Source: G965212025 sp965215765 (GTDB lineage Bacteria; Pseudomonadota; Gammaproteobacteria; Poriferisulfidales; Oxydemutatoraceae). Taken from it: a stretch of DNA of 64,000 nucleotides. The position numbers and the translations under genes were made by a program. Shown here piece by piece: positions 1-10,477 of the stretch (its first letter is position 1; each line of letters begins with the position of its first letter). The notes under the pieces are model-generated. The model did not search any database, was not told where the DNA came from, and saw nothing but the letters and a program-made list of their open reading frames with translations. The stretch lies in contig OZ244118.1 in NCBI GenBank assembly GCA_965215765.1, forward strand, positions 1,984,001-2,048,000, in the 5' to 3' direction.

Positions 1-61
1 ATAGCGGGATGGACAACAGTGCTGGTGCTGAAAGCAGATTTTGCATGAAGGTTCAGGTCGT

Positions 62-482
62 ATGGCAAAACTGTCGGTCGTCATCCACACCGAGAATGAC
101 GAGAAGTTAGTCGCTGATGCCGCTAACTGCACCAGTTTCGCCGATGAGGTGTTGGAACTGGACTGTGTCTCTACTGACAAAACACCGATATTGCAGAAGA
201 GCTCGGTGCCCTGGTCGCGCTCAGGGTTGGCTGGGTTTCTGGGTGCCTGAAAACAAGGCGGTTGAGCTTGCCCGCAATGACCAGGTGTTCGTACTGAAAG
301 TAAACGAAAGAATAACGTCTGAACTGCAAGCTGAAATCCTCTCGGCTCTGCAGGACCCATCGTCTGTTGGCTACTCGGCGGAAGGGTTGAGCCGTTACTT
401 CGACAAAGGGGCCATAGACCACGGTCTTTACCCGGGCTACTCGCTGCGCTTGTTCAATCGCCAACATGGCAAATTCATCAAC
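62..482 (+). pseudogene. GT2 glycosyltransferase fragment, array unit A
   Basis: The 5' half of a WaaE/KdtX-like family-2 glycosyltransferase is recognisable: the start MAKLSVVI, the ADEVLELDC region, and downstream in another frame VFVLKVNERIT and YSLRLFNRQHG. A frameshift lies near 200-245. The catalytic DADE motif reads KVNE. At the heptamer CATCAAC (476-482) the gene jumps into sequence that normally lies downstream of intact copies, so the whole 3' half is missing. Not functional. Confidence 0.88.
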
Positions 483-823
483 AATTCGCGCCAACGCCTG
501 CCAAGCAAGGACATCACTAATGAACATGACGACAGCAGGCACTGCAAGCCAACCCTGAACCGAGGCTCAACAACACTTTCGGCGCAATAAACTGGCACCC
601 TCCACTCGCTAACCGGGCATGGCTCACAGACACGTCTCTGAACCAAGTCTGCTCACCAGACCTGGTTCCGACACGGATTCACCACGCCCTCCCCCGCTTG
701 ATGTCAAGAGAGCACTGAGACGAACTCCGTCCTTCAGATGACCTTGGTGACATCTGTCGCTTGCCCGATGGCAAGTCCAAAGTGCCTATACTGAAAACAG
801 ATTTTGCATGAAGGTTCAGTCCG

Positions 824-1150
824 TATGTCCCAGCTGTCGGTCATCGTCATGACCGAGCAGGTCTGTGGCGGCTAGCATCGGTCGAAGAAATTATTCGCAG
901 GGGTCTAGGCGAGGAACGGTGGCTCCGACAAATCAACAGATGTCACATTGAAACAAATTGGTGAGTAGCTGAGCGCTAGTTCCAATATGCCTGAACGTTG
1001 TTAAAGACATGAAATGGATTTAGCGATTTAGCGCGTGTCGGGTAATGGTCATGCCGGGATGGGAAAGTGGCTACGCTGAAAGGAGAACCGAATCGAGTTA
1101 TGAAGGAGCGCGATTGTCTGAAAGAGGCGGGAGCCTTTGCAAAGGGATAG
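824..1150 (+). mobile_element. Truncated GT2 start joined to IS3 orfA remnant, unit A
   Basis: A second GT2 leader (TATACT box, TTTTGCATGAAGG) starts at 824 with MSQLSVIVMTE and then departs from the family at GAGCAGGTCTG. From about 1000 it matches the better preserved IS3-type orfA tail at 17111-17305 but carries frame-breaking differences. The piece repeats in every unit, so it was captured before the array was amplified. Confidence 0.55.
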
Positions 1151-1392
1151 AAATGAAGTTCAGCATGACCAACCGTTAGTCGCGAAGCCTTCCCGATACA
1201 TATAGTGTGCAAGCAATGACAAGTATCATGACTGGTGAGACCAACGATTGAGTGGGCGGGAGTTTGCCAAACGCGCTATCAGCAGTCATCTATTACTTGG
1301 GAACCCTGGCCACGGGAGTTTCCGTTTCTTTGGCGACTGACTGCAAAACAACGACAAGACTGCCGCGTTGGAGTTTCATGTCCGGGAATAAG

Positions 1393-1914
1393 TCACAAAG
1401 CTGCAAAAAGTCCGCTCGCGAGGGCACCAGATACCGCAACAATCGCTCCGCCTATAACAATAGTCCGTATTTTCTTCGCGTTTAAACGGTCGTCGACCAA
1501 GGGCTGAATTTGTAGTACAAATTTATCCATTCTCTCGGACAAGTTTTTGTTACCAGCGGCCATCTGTCGCTCCAAGTTTTTGATATCAGCGGACATCTGC
1601 CGCTCCAAGTTTTTGTTCTCAGCGGACATCTGTCGCTCCAAGTTATGGATTTCCTTGGATATGTTTTTGTTCTCAGCAGCCATATTATCCATTCTCTCGG
1701 ACAAGTTTTTGTTCTCAGCAGTCATCTGTCGCTCCAGGTTTTTGTTCTCAGCAGCCAGAGGCTGAATTTGCAGCTCCAGCCTATGAACTCCCTCGGACAG
1801 GTTATCGACTTTGATGTTTATATCTGGAATAAACTCGTTCACACGATTGTCCAGAGCTGTCAAGCGCTCACCCAGCGAGACCAGGCTACTTCGTACTTTG
1901 AAACTTTGTTTCAT
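1393..1914 (-). CDS. Coiled-coil tail-anchored membrane protein, copy 1
   Basis: Unrecognised protein of 173 residues. The N-terminal block (about 1-50) contains SLGERLTALDNRVNEFIPDI. Next come coiled-coil modules of 11, 14 and 18 residues built on the core AENKNL, and then a conserved C-terminus. That C-terminus starts VDDRLNAKKIR and continues as a glycine/alanine-rich hydrophobic helix of about 24 residues that ends the protein. Basic residues just before the helix suggest an N-inside tail anchor. The ATG is preceded by AAGAGGAGAG at good spacing. The architecture (coil plus C-terminal helix) resembles DUF1640/CCDC90-type proteins, but homology is not claimed. The modules are compatible with continuous coiled coil (11/3, 14/4, 18/5 turns). 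In this copy the modules run 11, 14, 18, 11, 11 and a final partial one. Confidence 0.85.
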   Translation of the reverse strand: MKQSFKVRSSLVSLGERLTALDNRVNEFIPDINIKVDNLSEGVHRLELQIQPLAAENKNLERQMTAENKNLSERMDNMAAENKNISKEIHNLERQMSAENKNLERQMSADIKNLERQMAAGNKNLSERMDKFVLQIQPLVDDRLNAKKIRTIVIGGAIVAVSGALASGLFAAL

Positions 1915-1947
1915 TTATTCTCTCCTCTTGGTAGATTAACAACCTGG

Positions 1948-1985
1948 GGTGAACATTCTACAATGATTTCACCTCCGCTGTGCAA
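1948..1985 (-). promoter_or_regulatory. Coiled-coil gene promoter with inverted repeat
   Basis: On the minus strand a TAGAAT box (1955-1960) lies 19 bases after TTGCAC (1980-1985), a long but possible sigma-70 spacing. The -10 box sits inside an inverted repeat, GGTGAA...TTCACC (1948-1973). The same arrangement precedes the other array copies. At copy 3 the arms change to TGGGGTG/CACCCCA and still pair, which suggests an operator. No transcript evidence. Confidence 0.45.
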
Positions 1986-2325
1986 CTGGTCAGAGCAATT
2001 AAAAGCATGGACAGCACTGCTAGCTGAACCGGATCACAAGATCCTGAGTTCGGCCACCTGACTGCGCCACGCAGAGATGCGGAAAACTGACTACCTGCAC
2101 ACGGTGGAATCTGTTAAAAGATGAATTCCCATAGTCGTGAAACTGTCTAAATGGGCTATTCTGAAGCACAGGCGGTCTTGAGTGCTAGTCAAAGCAGGAT
2201 GTGAACTTCCTTGGTTTGGCGTGTGCCACTGCAAGGTATTCGTGTTTGGAAAAATAGCGGGATGGACAACAGTGCTGGTGCTGGTGCTGGTGCTGAAGCA
2301 GATTTTGCATGAAGGTTCAGGTCGT

Positions 2326-2747
2326 ATGGCAAAACTGTCGGTCGTCATCATTACCGAGAATGAGGAGAAATTCATCGCTGATGCCGTGAACTGCGTCAGT
2401 TTCGCCGATGAGGTGTTGGTGGTGGATTGTGGCTCTACTGACAAAACGTGCGACATCGCAGAAGAGCTCGGTGCCAGGGTCGCGCATCAGGGTTGGCTGG
2501 GTTTCTGAGTGCCTGAAAACAAGGCTGTTAAGCTTGCCCACAATGACCAGGTGTTCGTACTGAAAGTAAACGAAAAAATAACGTCTGAACGCAAGCTGAA
2601 ACCATCGCCACTCTGCTAAACCCATCGTCTGCTGTCTACTCGGCGGCAGGGTTGAGCCGTTACTTCGACAAAGACGCCGTAGACCACGGTCTTTACCCAG
2701 GCTACTCGCTGCGCTTGTTCAATCGCCAACATGGTAAATTCATCAAC
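2326..2747 (+). pseudogene. GT2 glycosyltransferase fragment, array unit B
   Basis: Same 5' GT2 remnant as unit A, starting MAKLSVVIITENEEKF. The frame is open through DCGSTDKTCDIAEELGARV and then stops at 2508 after a small indel. The rest (KVNEKIT, YSLRLFNRQHG) lies in other frames. The same CATCAAC junction at 2741-2747 removes the 3' half. Its leader carries an expanded GCTGGT repeat (about 2271-2290). Confidence 0.88.
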
Positions 2748-3090
2748 AATTCGCGCCAACGCCTGCCAAGCAAGGACATCACTAATGAACATGACGACAG
2801 CAGGCACTGCAAGCCAACCCTGAACCGAGGCTCAACAACACTTTCGGCGTAATAAACTGGCACCCTCCACTCGCTAACGGGGCATGGCTCACAGATGCGT
2901 CTCTGAACCGAAGTCTGCTCACCAGACCTGGTTCCGACACGGATTCACCACGCCCTCCCCCACTTGATGTCAAGAGAGCACTGAGACGAACCCTGTCCTT
3001 CAGATAATCATGGTGACATCTGTCGCTTGCCAGATGGCAAGTCCAAAGTGCCTATACTGAAAACAGATTTTGCATGAAGGTTCAGTCCGT

Positions 3091-3417
3091 ATGTCCCGGC
3101 TGTCGGTCATCGTCATGACCGAGCAGGTCTGTGGCGGCTAGCATCGGTCGAAGAAATTATTCGCAGGGGTCTAGGCGAGGAACGGTGGCTCCGACAAATC
3201 AACAGATGTCACATTGAAACAAATTGGTGAGTAGCTGAGCATTAGTTCCAATATGCATGAACGTTGGAAAAGACATGAAATGGATTTAGCGATTTAGCGC
3301 GTGTCGGGTAATGGTCATGCCGGGATGGGAAAGTGGCTACGCTGAAAGGAGAACCGAATCGAGTTATGAAGGAGCGCGATTGTCTGAAAGAGGCGGGAGC
3401 CTTTGCAAAGGGATAGA
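3091..3417 (+). mobile_element. Truncated GT2 start joined to IS3 orfA remnant, unit B
   Basis: Near-identical to the unit A element: a GT2 start of about 11 codons (MSRLSVIVMTE) followed by a decayed orfA tail. No open frame longer than a few dozen codons. Confidence 0.52.
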
Positions 3418-3658
3418 AATGAAGTTCAGCATGACCAACCGTTAGTCGCGAAGCCATCCCGATACATATAGTGTGCAAGCAATGACAAGTATCATGACTG
3501 GCGAGACCAAGGATTGAGCGGGCGGGAGTTTGCCAAACGCGCTATCAGCGGTCATCTATTACTTGGGAACCCTGGCCACGGCAGTTTCCGTTTCTTTGGC
3601 GACTGGCTGCAAAACAACGACAAGACTGCCGCGTTGGCGCTTCATGTCCGGGAATAAG

Positions 3659-4192
3659 TCACAAAGCTGCAAAAAGTCCGCTCGCGAGGGCGCCAGATAC
3701 CGCAACAATCGCTCCGCCTATAACAATAGTCCGTATTTTCTTAGCGTTTAAACGGTCGTCGACCAAGGGCTGAATTTGTAGTGCCAGGTTATGGATTTCC
3801 TTGGATATGTTTTTGTTATCAGCAGCCGTTTGCTGCGCCAGATTTTTGTTCTCAGCAGCCATATTATCCATTCTCTCGGACAAGTTTTTGTTCTCAGCAG
3901 CCATAGGCTGAATTTGCAGTGCCAGGTTTTTGTTCTCAGCAGCCATCTGCAGTGCCAGTTTTTTGTTCTCAGCAGCCATCTGCAGTGCCAGTTTTTTGTT
4001 CTCAGCAGCCATCTGCAGTTCCAAGTTTTTGTTATCAGCAGCCGTTTGCTGCGCCAAGTTATGGATTTCCTTGGACAGATTATCGACTTTGGTGTTTATA
4101 TCTGGAATAAACTCGTTCACACGATTGTCCAGAGCTGTCAAGCGCTCACCCAACGAAACCAGTCTACTTTGTACTTTGAAACTTTGTTCCAT
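3659..4192 (-). CDS. Coiled-coil tail-anchored membrane protein, copy 2
   Basis: Paralogue of copy 1, 177 residues, with the same N-terminal block and the same membrane-anchor C-terminus. Its N-terminal variant is MEQSFKVQSRLVS. The middle differs: SKEIHNLAQQTAADNKNLELQ, then three successive 11-residue modules of the type MAAENKKLALQ, then 14- and 18-residue modules. At DNA level the hendecads are tandem 33-bp repeats (about 3918-4020). Strong RBS (GGAGAG) before ATG. It faces the IS3 remnant and diverges from the next unit's GT2 leader. Confidence 0.85.
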   Translation of the reverse strand: MEQSFKVQSRLVSLGERLTALDNRVNEFIPDINTKVDNLSKEIHNLAQQTAADNKNLELQMAAENKKLALQMAAENKKLALQMAAENKNLALQIQPMAAENKNLSERMDNMAAENKNLAQQTAADNKNISKEIHNLALQIQPLVDDRLNAKKIRTIVIGGAIVAVSGALASGLFAAL

Positions 4193-4593
4193 TTATTCTC
4201 TCCTCTTGGTAGATTAACAATCTGGGGTGAACATTCTACAATGATTTCACCTCCGCTGTGCAACTGGTCAGAGCAATTAAAAGCATGGACAGCACTGCTA
4301 GCTGAACCGGATCACAAGATCCTGAGTTCGGACACCTGACTGCGCCACGCAGAGATGCAAAAAACTGGCTACCTGCACGCTGATGGAGTCTGTTAAAAGA
4401 TGAATTCCCATAGCCGTGAAACTGTCTGAATGGGCTATTCTGAAGCACAGGCGGTCTTGAGTGCCAGTCAAAGCAGGATGTGAACTTCCTTGGTTTGGTG
4501 TGTGCCACTGCAAGGTATTCGTGTTTGGAAAAATAGCGGGATGGACAACAGTGCTGGTGCTGAAAGCAGATTTTGCATGAAGGTTCAGGTCGT

Positions 4594-5014
4594 ATGGCAA
4601 AACTGTCGGTCGTCATCATTACCGAGAATGAGGAGAAATTCATCGCTGATGCCGCTAACTGCACCAGTTTCGCCGATGAGGTGTTGGAACTGGACTGTGT
4701 CTCTACTGACAAAACACCGATATTGCAGAAGAGCTCGGTGCCCGGGTCGCGCATCAGGGTTGGCTGGGTTTCTGAGTGCCTGAAAACAAGGCTGTTAAGC
4801 TTGCCCACAATGACCAGGTGTTCGTACTGAAAGTAAACGAAAAAATAACGTCTGAACGCAAGCTGAAACCATCGCCACTCTGCTAAACCCATCGTCTGCT
4901 GTCTACTCGGCGGCAGTGTTGAGCCGTTACTTCGACAAAGACGCCGTAGACCACGGTCTTTACCCGGGCTACTCGCTGCGCTTGTTCAATCGCCAACATG
5001 GCAAATTCATCAAC
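4594..5014 (+). pseudogene. GT2 glycosyltransferase fragment, array unit C
   Basis: GT2 5' remnant, MAKLSVVIITENEEKF, frameshifted after STDKTPILQKSSVPGSR. KVNEKIT and YSLRLFNRQHG survive in other frames. Ends at the shared CATCAAC junction (5008-5014). Confidence 0.87.
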
Positions 5015-5140
5015 AATTCGCGCCAACGCCTGCCAAGCAAGGACATCACTAATGAACATGACGACAGCAGGCACTGCAAACCAACCCTGAACCGAGGCTC
5101 AACAACACTTTCGGCGCAATAAACTGGCACCCTCCACTCG

Positions 5141-5210
5141 CTAACGGGGCATGGCTAACGGGGCATGGCTAACGGGGCATGGCTAACGGGGCATGGCTAA
5201 CGGGGCATGG
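5141..5210. repeat. 14-bp tandem repeat, five copies
   Basis: CTAACGGGGCATGG is repeated five times head to tail. The other array units carry one copy at the same place, so this is a local expansion within unit C. Confidence 0.95.
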
Positions 5211-5412
5211 CTCACAGACACGTCTCTGAACCGAAGTCTGCTCACCAGACCTGGTTCCGACACGGATTCACCACGCCCTCCCCCGCTTGATGTCAAGAGA
5301 GCACTGAGACGAACTCCGTCCTTCAGATGACCTTGGTGACATCTGTCGCTTGCCCGATGGCAAGTCCAAAGTGCCTATACTGAAAACAGATTTTGCATGA
5401 GGGTTCAGTCCG

Positions 5413-5738
5413 TATGTCCAGGCTGTCGGTCGTCATGACCGAGCAGGTCTGTGGCGGCTAGCATCGGTCGAAGAAATTATTCGCAGGGGTCCAGGCGAGG
5501 AACGGTGGCTCCGACAAATCAACAGATGTCACATTGAAACAAATTGGTGAGTAGCTGAGCACTAGTTCCAATATGCCTGAACGTTGCTAAAGACATGAAA
5601 TGGATTTAGCGATTTAGCGCATGGCGGGTAATGGTCATGCAGGGATGGGAAAGTGGCTACGCTGAAAGGAGAACCGAATCGAGTTATGAAGGAGCACGAT
5701 TGTCTGAAAGAGGCGGGAGCCTTTGCGAAGGAATAGAA
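5413..5738 (+). mobile_element. Truncated GT2 start joined to IS3 orfA remnant, unit C
   Basis: As in units A and B, with a few substitutions and a short deletion after MSRLSVV. No intact frame. Confidence 0.5.
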
Positions 5739-5991
5739 ATGAAGTTCAGTATGACCAACCGTTAGTCGCGAAGCCTTCCCGATACATATTCCCGATACAT
5801 ATAGTGTGCAAGCAATGACAAGTATCATGACTGGCGAGACCAAGGATTGAGTGGGCGGGAGTTTGCCAAACGCGCTATCAGCTGTCATCTAAAACTTGGG
5901 AACCCTGGCCACAGCAGTTTCCGTCTCTTTGGCGACTGACTGCAAAACAACGACAAGACTGCCGCGTTGGCACTTCATGTCCGGGAACAAG

Positions 5992-6483
5992 TCACAAAGC
6001 TGCAAAAAGTCCGCTCGCGAGGGCACCAGATACCGCAACAATCGCTCCGCCTATAACAATAGTCCGTATTTTCTTCGCGTTTAAACGGTCGTCGACCAAG
6101 GGCTGAATTTGTAGCGACAGGTTTTTGTTCTCAGCAGCCATCTGCAGCGCTAATTTTTTGTTCTCAGCAGCCACCTGCAGCGCCAAGTTTTTGTTCTCAG
6201 CGGCCATCTGTCGCTCCAAGTTTTTGTTCTCAGCGGACATCTGTCGCTCCAAGTTTTTATTCTCAGCGGACATCTGTCGCTCCAAGTTATGGATTTCCTT
6301 GGATATGTTTTTGTTCTCAGCAGCCAGAGGCTGAATTTGCAGCTCCAGCCTATGAACTCCCTCGGACAGGTTATCGACTTTGGTGTTTATATCTGGAATA
6401 AACTCGTTCACACGATTGTCCAGAGCTGTCAAGCGCTCACCCAGCGAGACCCGGCTACTTTGTATTTCAGAACTTTGTTCCAT
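5992..6483 (-). CDS. Coiled-coil tail-anchored membrane protein, copy 3
   Basis: 163 residues. N-terminal variant MEQSSEIQSSRVS, shared with copy 6. After SEGVHRLELQIQPL there is one 18-residue module (AAENKNISKEIHNLERQM) and five 11-residue modules alternating ERQM and ALQ types, then VDDRLNAKKIR and the terminal hydrophobic helix. The promoter inverted repeat has changed sequence but keeps complementarity (TGGGGTG/CACCCCA near 6513-6545). Frame fully open. Confidence 0.85.
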   Translation of the reverse strand: MEQSSEIQSSRVSLGERLTALDNRVNEFIPDINTKVDNLSEGVHRLELQIQPLAAENKNISKEIHNLERQMSAENKNLERQMSAENKNLERQMAAENKNLALQVAAENKKLALQMAAENKNLSLQIQPLVDDRLNAKKIRTIVIGGAIVAVSGALASGLFAAL

Positions 6484-6880
6484 TTATTCTCCCCTCTTGG
6501 TAGATTAACAACCTGGGGTGCTCATTCTACAATGATTTCACCCCAGCTGTGCAACTGGTCAGAGCAATTAAAAGCATGGACAGCACTGCTAGCTGAACCC
6601 AGGACGCAAGATCCTGAATTCAGCCACCAGACTGGCCACCCAGAGATGCAAAAAACTGGCTACCTGCACGCTGATGGAGTCTGTTAAAAGATGAATTCCC
6701 ATAGTCGTGAAACTGTCTAAATGGGCTATTCTGAAGCACAGGCGGTCTTGAGTGCCAATCAATGCAGACTGTGAACTGTCTTGGTTTGCGTGTGCCAATC
6801 AAGGTATTTGTGTTGGTAAAATGGCGGGGTGGCCAGCTTACTGGTGCTGAAAGCAGATTTTGCATGAAGGTTCAGGCCGT

Positions 6881-7301
6881 ATGGCAAAACTGTCGGTGGT
6901 CGTCATGACCGAGAATGAGGAGAAATTCATCGCTGATGCCGCTAACTGCACCAGTTTCGCCGATGAGGTGTTGGAACTGGACTGTGTCTCTACTGACAAA
7001 ACACCGATATTGCAGAAGAGATCGGTGCCAGGGTCACGCATCAGGGTTGGCCGGGTTCCGGGACGCTAAAGAACAAGGTGGTTAAGCTTGCCCACAATGA
7101 CTGGGTGTTCGTACTGAAAGTAAACGAAAAAATAACGTCTGAACGCAAGCTGAAACCATCGCCACTCTGCTAAACCCATCGTCTGCTGTCTACTCGGCGG
7201 CAGTGTTGGGCCGTTACTTCGACAAAGACGCCGTAGACCACGGTCTTTACCCAGGCTACTCGCTGCGCTTGTTCAATCGCCAACATGGTAAATTCATCAA
7301 C
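6881..7301 (+). pseudogene. GT2 glycosyltransferase fragment, array unit D
   Basis: GT2 5' remnant starting MAKLSVVVMTENEEKF, frameshifted near 7010. The KVNEKIT remnant follows in another frame. Truncated at the common CATCAAC junction (7295-7301). Confidence 0.87.
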
Positions 7302-7643
7302 AATTCGCGCCAACGCCTGCCAAGCAAGGACATCACTAATGAACATGACGACAGCAGGCACTGCAAGCCAACCCTGAACCGAGGCTCAACAACACTTTCG
7401 GCGTAATAAACTGGCCCCCTCCACTCGCTAACGGGGCATGGCTCACAGACACGTCTCTGAACCGAAGTCTGCTCACCAGACCTGGTTCCGACACGGATTC
7501 ACCACGCCCTCCCCCGCTTGATGTCAAGAGAGCACTGAGACGAACTCCGTCCTTCAGATGACCTTGGTGACATCTGTCGCTTGCCCGATGGCAAGTCCAA
7601 AGTGCCTATACTGAAAACAGATTTTGCATGAAGGTTCAGTCCG

Positions 7644-7970
7644 TATGTCCCAGCTGTCGGTCATCGTCATGACCGAGCAGGTCTGTGGCGGCTAGCATCG
7701 GTCGAAGAAATTATTCGCAGGGGTCTAGGCGAGGAACGGTGGCTCCGACAAATCAACAGATGTCACATTGAAACAAATTGGTGAGTAGCTGAGCGCTAGT
7801 TCCAATATGCCTGAACGTTGTTAAAGACATGAAATGGATTTAGCGATTTAGCGCGTGTCGGGTAATGGTCATGCCGGGATGGGAAAGTGGCTACGCTGAA
7901 AGGAGAACCGAATCGAGTTATGAAGGAGCGCGATTGTCTGAAAGAGGCGGGAGCCTTTGCAAAGGGATAG
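7644..7970 (+). mobile_element. Truncated GT2 start joined to IS3 orfA remnant, unit D
   Basis: Matches the unit A element almost base for base, including MSQLSVIVMTE at the start. Non-coding wreckage. Confidence 0.5.
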
Positions 7971-8213
7971 AAATGAAGTTCAGCATGACCAACCGTTAGT
8001 CGCGAAGCCTTCCCGATACATATAGTGTGCAAGCAATGACAAGTATCATGACTGGCGAGACCAAGGATTGAGCGGGCGGGAGTTTGCCAAAACGCGCTAT
8101 CAGCGGTCATCTATTACTTGGGAACTCTGGCCACGGCAGTTTCCATCTCTTTGGCGACTGGCTGCAAAACAATGACGAGACTGCCGCGTTGGCACTTCAT
8201 GTCCGGGAATAAG

Positions 8214-8747
8214 TCACAAAGCTGCAAAAAGTCCGCTCGCCAGGGCGCCAGATACCGCAACAATCGCTCCGCCTATAACAATAGTCCGTATTTTCTTCGC
8301 GTTTAAACGGTCGTCGACCAAGGGCTGAATTTGCAGCGCCAGGTTATGGATTTCCTTGGATATGTTTTTGTTATCAGCAGCCGTTTGCTGCGCCAGATTT
8401 TTGTTCTCAGCAGCCATATTATCTATTCTCTCGGACAAGTTTTTGTTCTCAGCAGCCAGAGGCTGAATTTGCAGTGCCAGGTTTTTGTTCTCAGCAGCCA
8501 TCTGCAGTGCCAGGTTTTTGTTCTCAGCAGCCATCTGCAGTGCCAGTTTTTTGTTCTCAGCAGCCATCTGCAGTTCCAAGTTTTTGTTATCAGCAGCCGT
8601 TTGCTGCGCCAAGTTATGGATTTCCTTGGACAGATTATCGACTTTGGTGTTTATATCTGGAATAAACTCGTTCACGCGATTGTCCAGAGATGTCAAGCGC
8701 TCACCCAACGAGACCAATCTACTTTGTACTTTGAATCTTTGTTCCAT
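8214..8747 (-). CDS. Coiled-coil tail-anchored membrane protein, copy 4
   Basis: 177 residues. Very close to copy 2 in module order (three consecutive hendecads, then 14- and 18-residue modules) but starts MEQRFKVQSRLVS. Same KKIR-flanked terminal membrane helix and same GGAGAG RBS. Copies 2 and 4 are neighbours but one, separated by the differently built copy 3. This argues for exchange or duplication of blocks rather than simple stepwise drift. Confidence 0.85.
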   Translation of the reverse strand: MEQRFKVQSRLVSLGERLTSLDNRVNEFIPDINTKVDNLSKEIHNLAQQTAADNKNLELQMAAENKKLALQMAAENKNLALQMAAENKNLALQIQPLAAENKNLSERIDNMAAENKNLAQQTAADNKNISKEIHNLALQIQPLVDDRLNAKKIRTIVIGGAIVAVSGALASGLFAAL

Positions 8748-9147
8748 TTATTCTCTCCTCTTGGTAGATTAACAATCTGGGGTGAACATTCTACAATGAT
8801 TTCACCTCCGCTGTGCAACTGGTCAGAGCAATTAAAAGCATGGACAGCACTGCTAGCTGAACCGGATCACAAGATCCTGAGTTCGGCCACCTGACTGCGC
8901 CACGCAGAGATGCGGAAAACTGATTACCTGCACACGGTGGAGTCTGTTAAAAGATGAATTCCCATAGTCGTGAAACTGTCTGAATGGGCTATTCTGAAGC
9001 ACAGGCGGTCTTGAGTGCCAGTCAAAGCAGGATGTGAACTTCCTTGGTTTGGTGTGTGCCACTGCAAGGTATTCGTGTTTGGAAAAATAGCGGGATGGAC
9101 AACAGTGCTGGTGCTGAAAGCAGATTTTGCATGAAGGTTCAGGTCGT

Positions 9148-9566
9148 ATGGCAAAACTGTCGGTCATCATCAATACCGAGAATGATGAGAAGTTCATCGC
9201 TGATGCCGTGAGTTGCGCCAGTTTCGCCGATGAGGTGGTGGAACTGGACTGTGTCTCTACTGACAAAACACCGATATTGCAGAAGAGCTCGGTGCCCGGG
9301 TCGCGCGTCTGGGTTGGCCGGGTTCTGGGCACTAAAGAACAAGACAGCCGGGCTTGCCCGCAATGACCGGGTGTTCGTGCTGAAAGTAAACGAAAAAATA
9401 ACGTCTGAACGCAAGCTGAAATCCTCTCGGCTCTGCAAAACCCATCGTCTGCTGTCTACTCGGCGCAGGGTTGAGCCGTTACTTCGACAAAGACGCCGTA
9501 GACCACGGTCTTTACCCGGGCTACTCGCTGCGCTTGTTCAATCGCCAACATGGTAAATTCATCAAC
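9148..9566 (+). pseudogene. GT2 glycosyltransferase fragment, array unit E
   Basis: GT2 5' remnant starting MAKLSVIINTENDEKF, frame broken after the STDKT region. The shared CATCAAC junction is at 9560-9566. Confidence 0.87.
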
Positions 9567-9909
9567 AATTCGCGCCAACGCCTGCCATGCAAGGACATCA
9601 CTAATGAACATGACGACAGCAGGCACTGCAAGCCAACCCTGAACCGAGGCTCAACAACACTTTCGGCGCAATAAACTGGCACCCTCCACTCGCTAACGGG
9701 GCATGGCTCACAGACACGTCTCTGAACCGAAGTCTGCTCACCAGACCTGGTTCCGACACGGATTCACCACGCCCTCCCCCGCTTGATGTCAAGAGAGCAC
9801 TGAGACGAACCCTGTCCTTCAGATAATCATGGTGACATCTGTCGCTTGCCCGATGGCAAGTCCAAAGTGCCTATACTGAAAACAGATTTTGCATGAAGGT
9901 TCAGTCCGT

Positions 9910-10235
9910 ATGTCCCGGCTGTCGGTCATCGTCATGACCGAGCAGGTCTGTGGCGGCTAGCATCGGTCGAAGAAATTATTCGCAGGGGTCTAGGCGAGGA
10001 ACGGTGGCTCCGACAAATCAACAGATGTCACATTGAAACAAATTGGTGAGTAGCTGAGCATTAGTTCCAATATGCCTGAACGTTGCTAAAGACATGAAAG
10101 GGATTTAGCGATTTGGCGCATGGCGGGTAATGGTCATGCCGGGATGGGAAAGTGGCTACGCTGAAAGGAGAACCGAATCGAGTTATGAAGGAGCACGATT
10201 GTCTGAAAGAGGCGGGAGCCTTTGCGAAGGGATAG
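9910..10235 (+). mobile_element. Truncated GT2 start joined to IS3 orfA remnant, unit E
   Basis: Same composite remnant as in the other units (MSRLSVIVMTE, then decayed orfA tail). Confidence 0.5.
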
Positions 10236-10477
10236 AAATAAAGTTCAGCATGACCAACCGTTAGTCGCGAAGCCTTCCCGATACATATAGTGTGCAAGCA
10301 ATGACAAGTATCATGACTGGCGAGACCAAGGATTGAGCGGGCGGGAGTTTGCCAAACGCGCTATCAGCGGTCATCTATTACTTGGGAACCCTGGCCACGG
10401 CAGTTTCCGTTTCTTTGGCGACTAACTGCAAAACAACGACAAGACTGCCGCGTTGGCACTTCATGTCCGGGAATAAG

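Noticed and set aside
3791..4339. Long + strand frames over the coiled-coil genes (also 8331-8894, 1645-2061, 6289-6687, 10742-11107)
   Set aside because: They are the antisense of 33-bp coding repeats and stay open only because the repeat length is a multiple of three. They have no RBS, and their composition (FVLSSHLQ repeats) is a by-product. The minus frames have RBS, promoter, and a conserved anchor.
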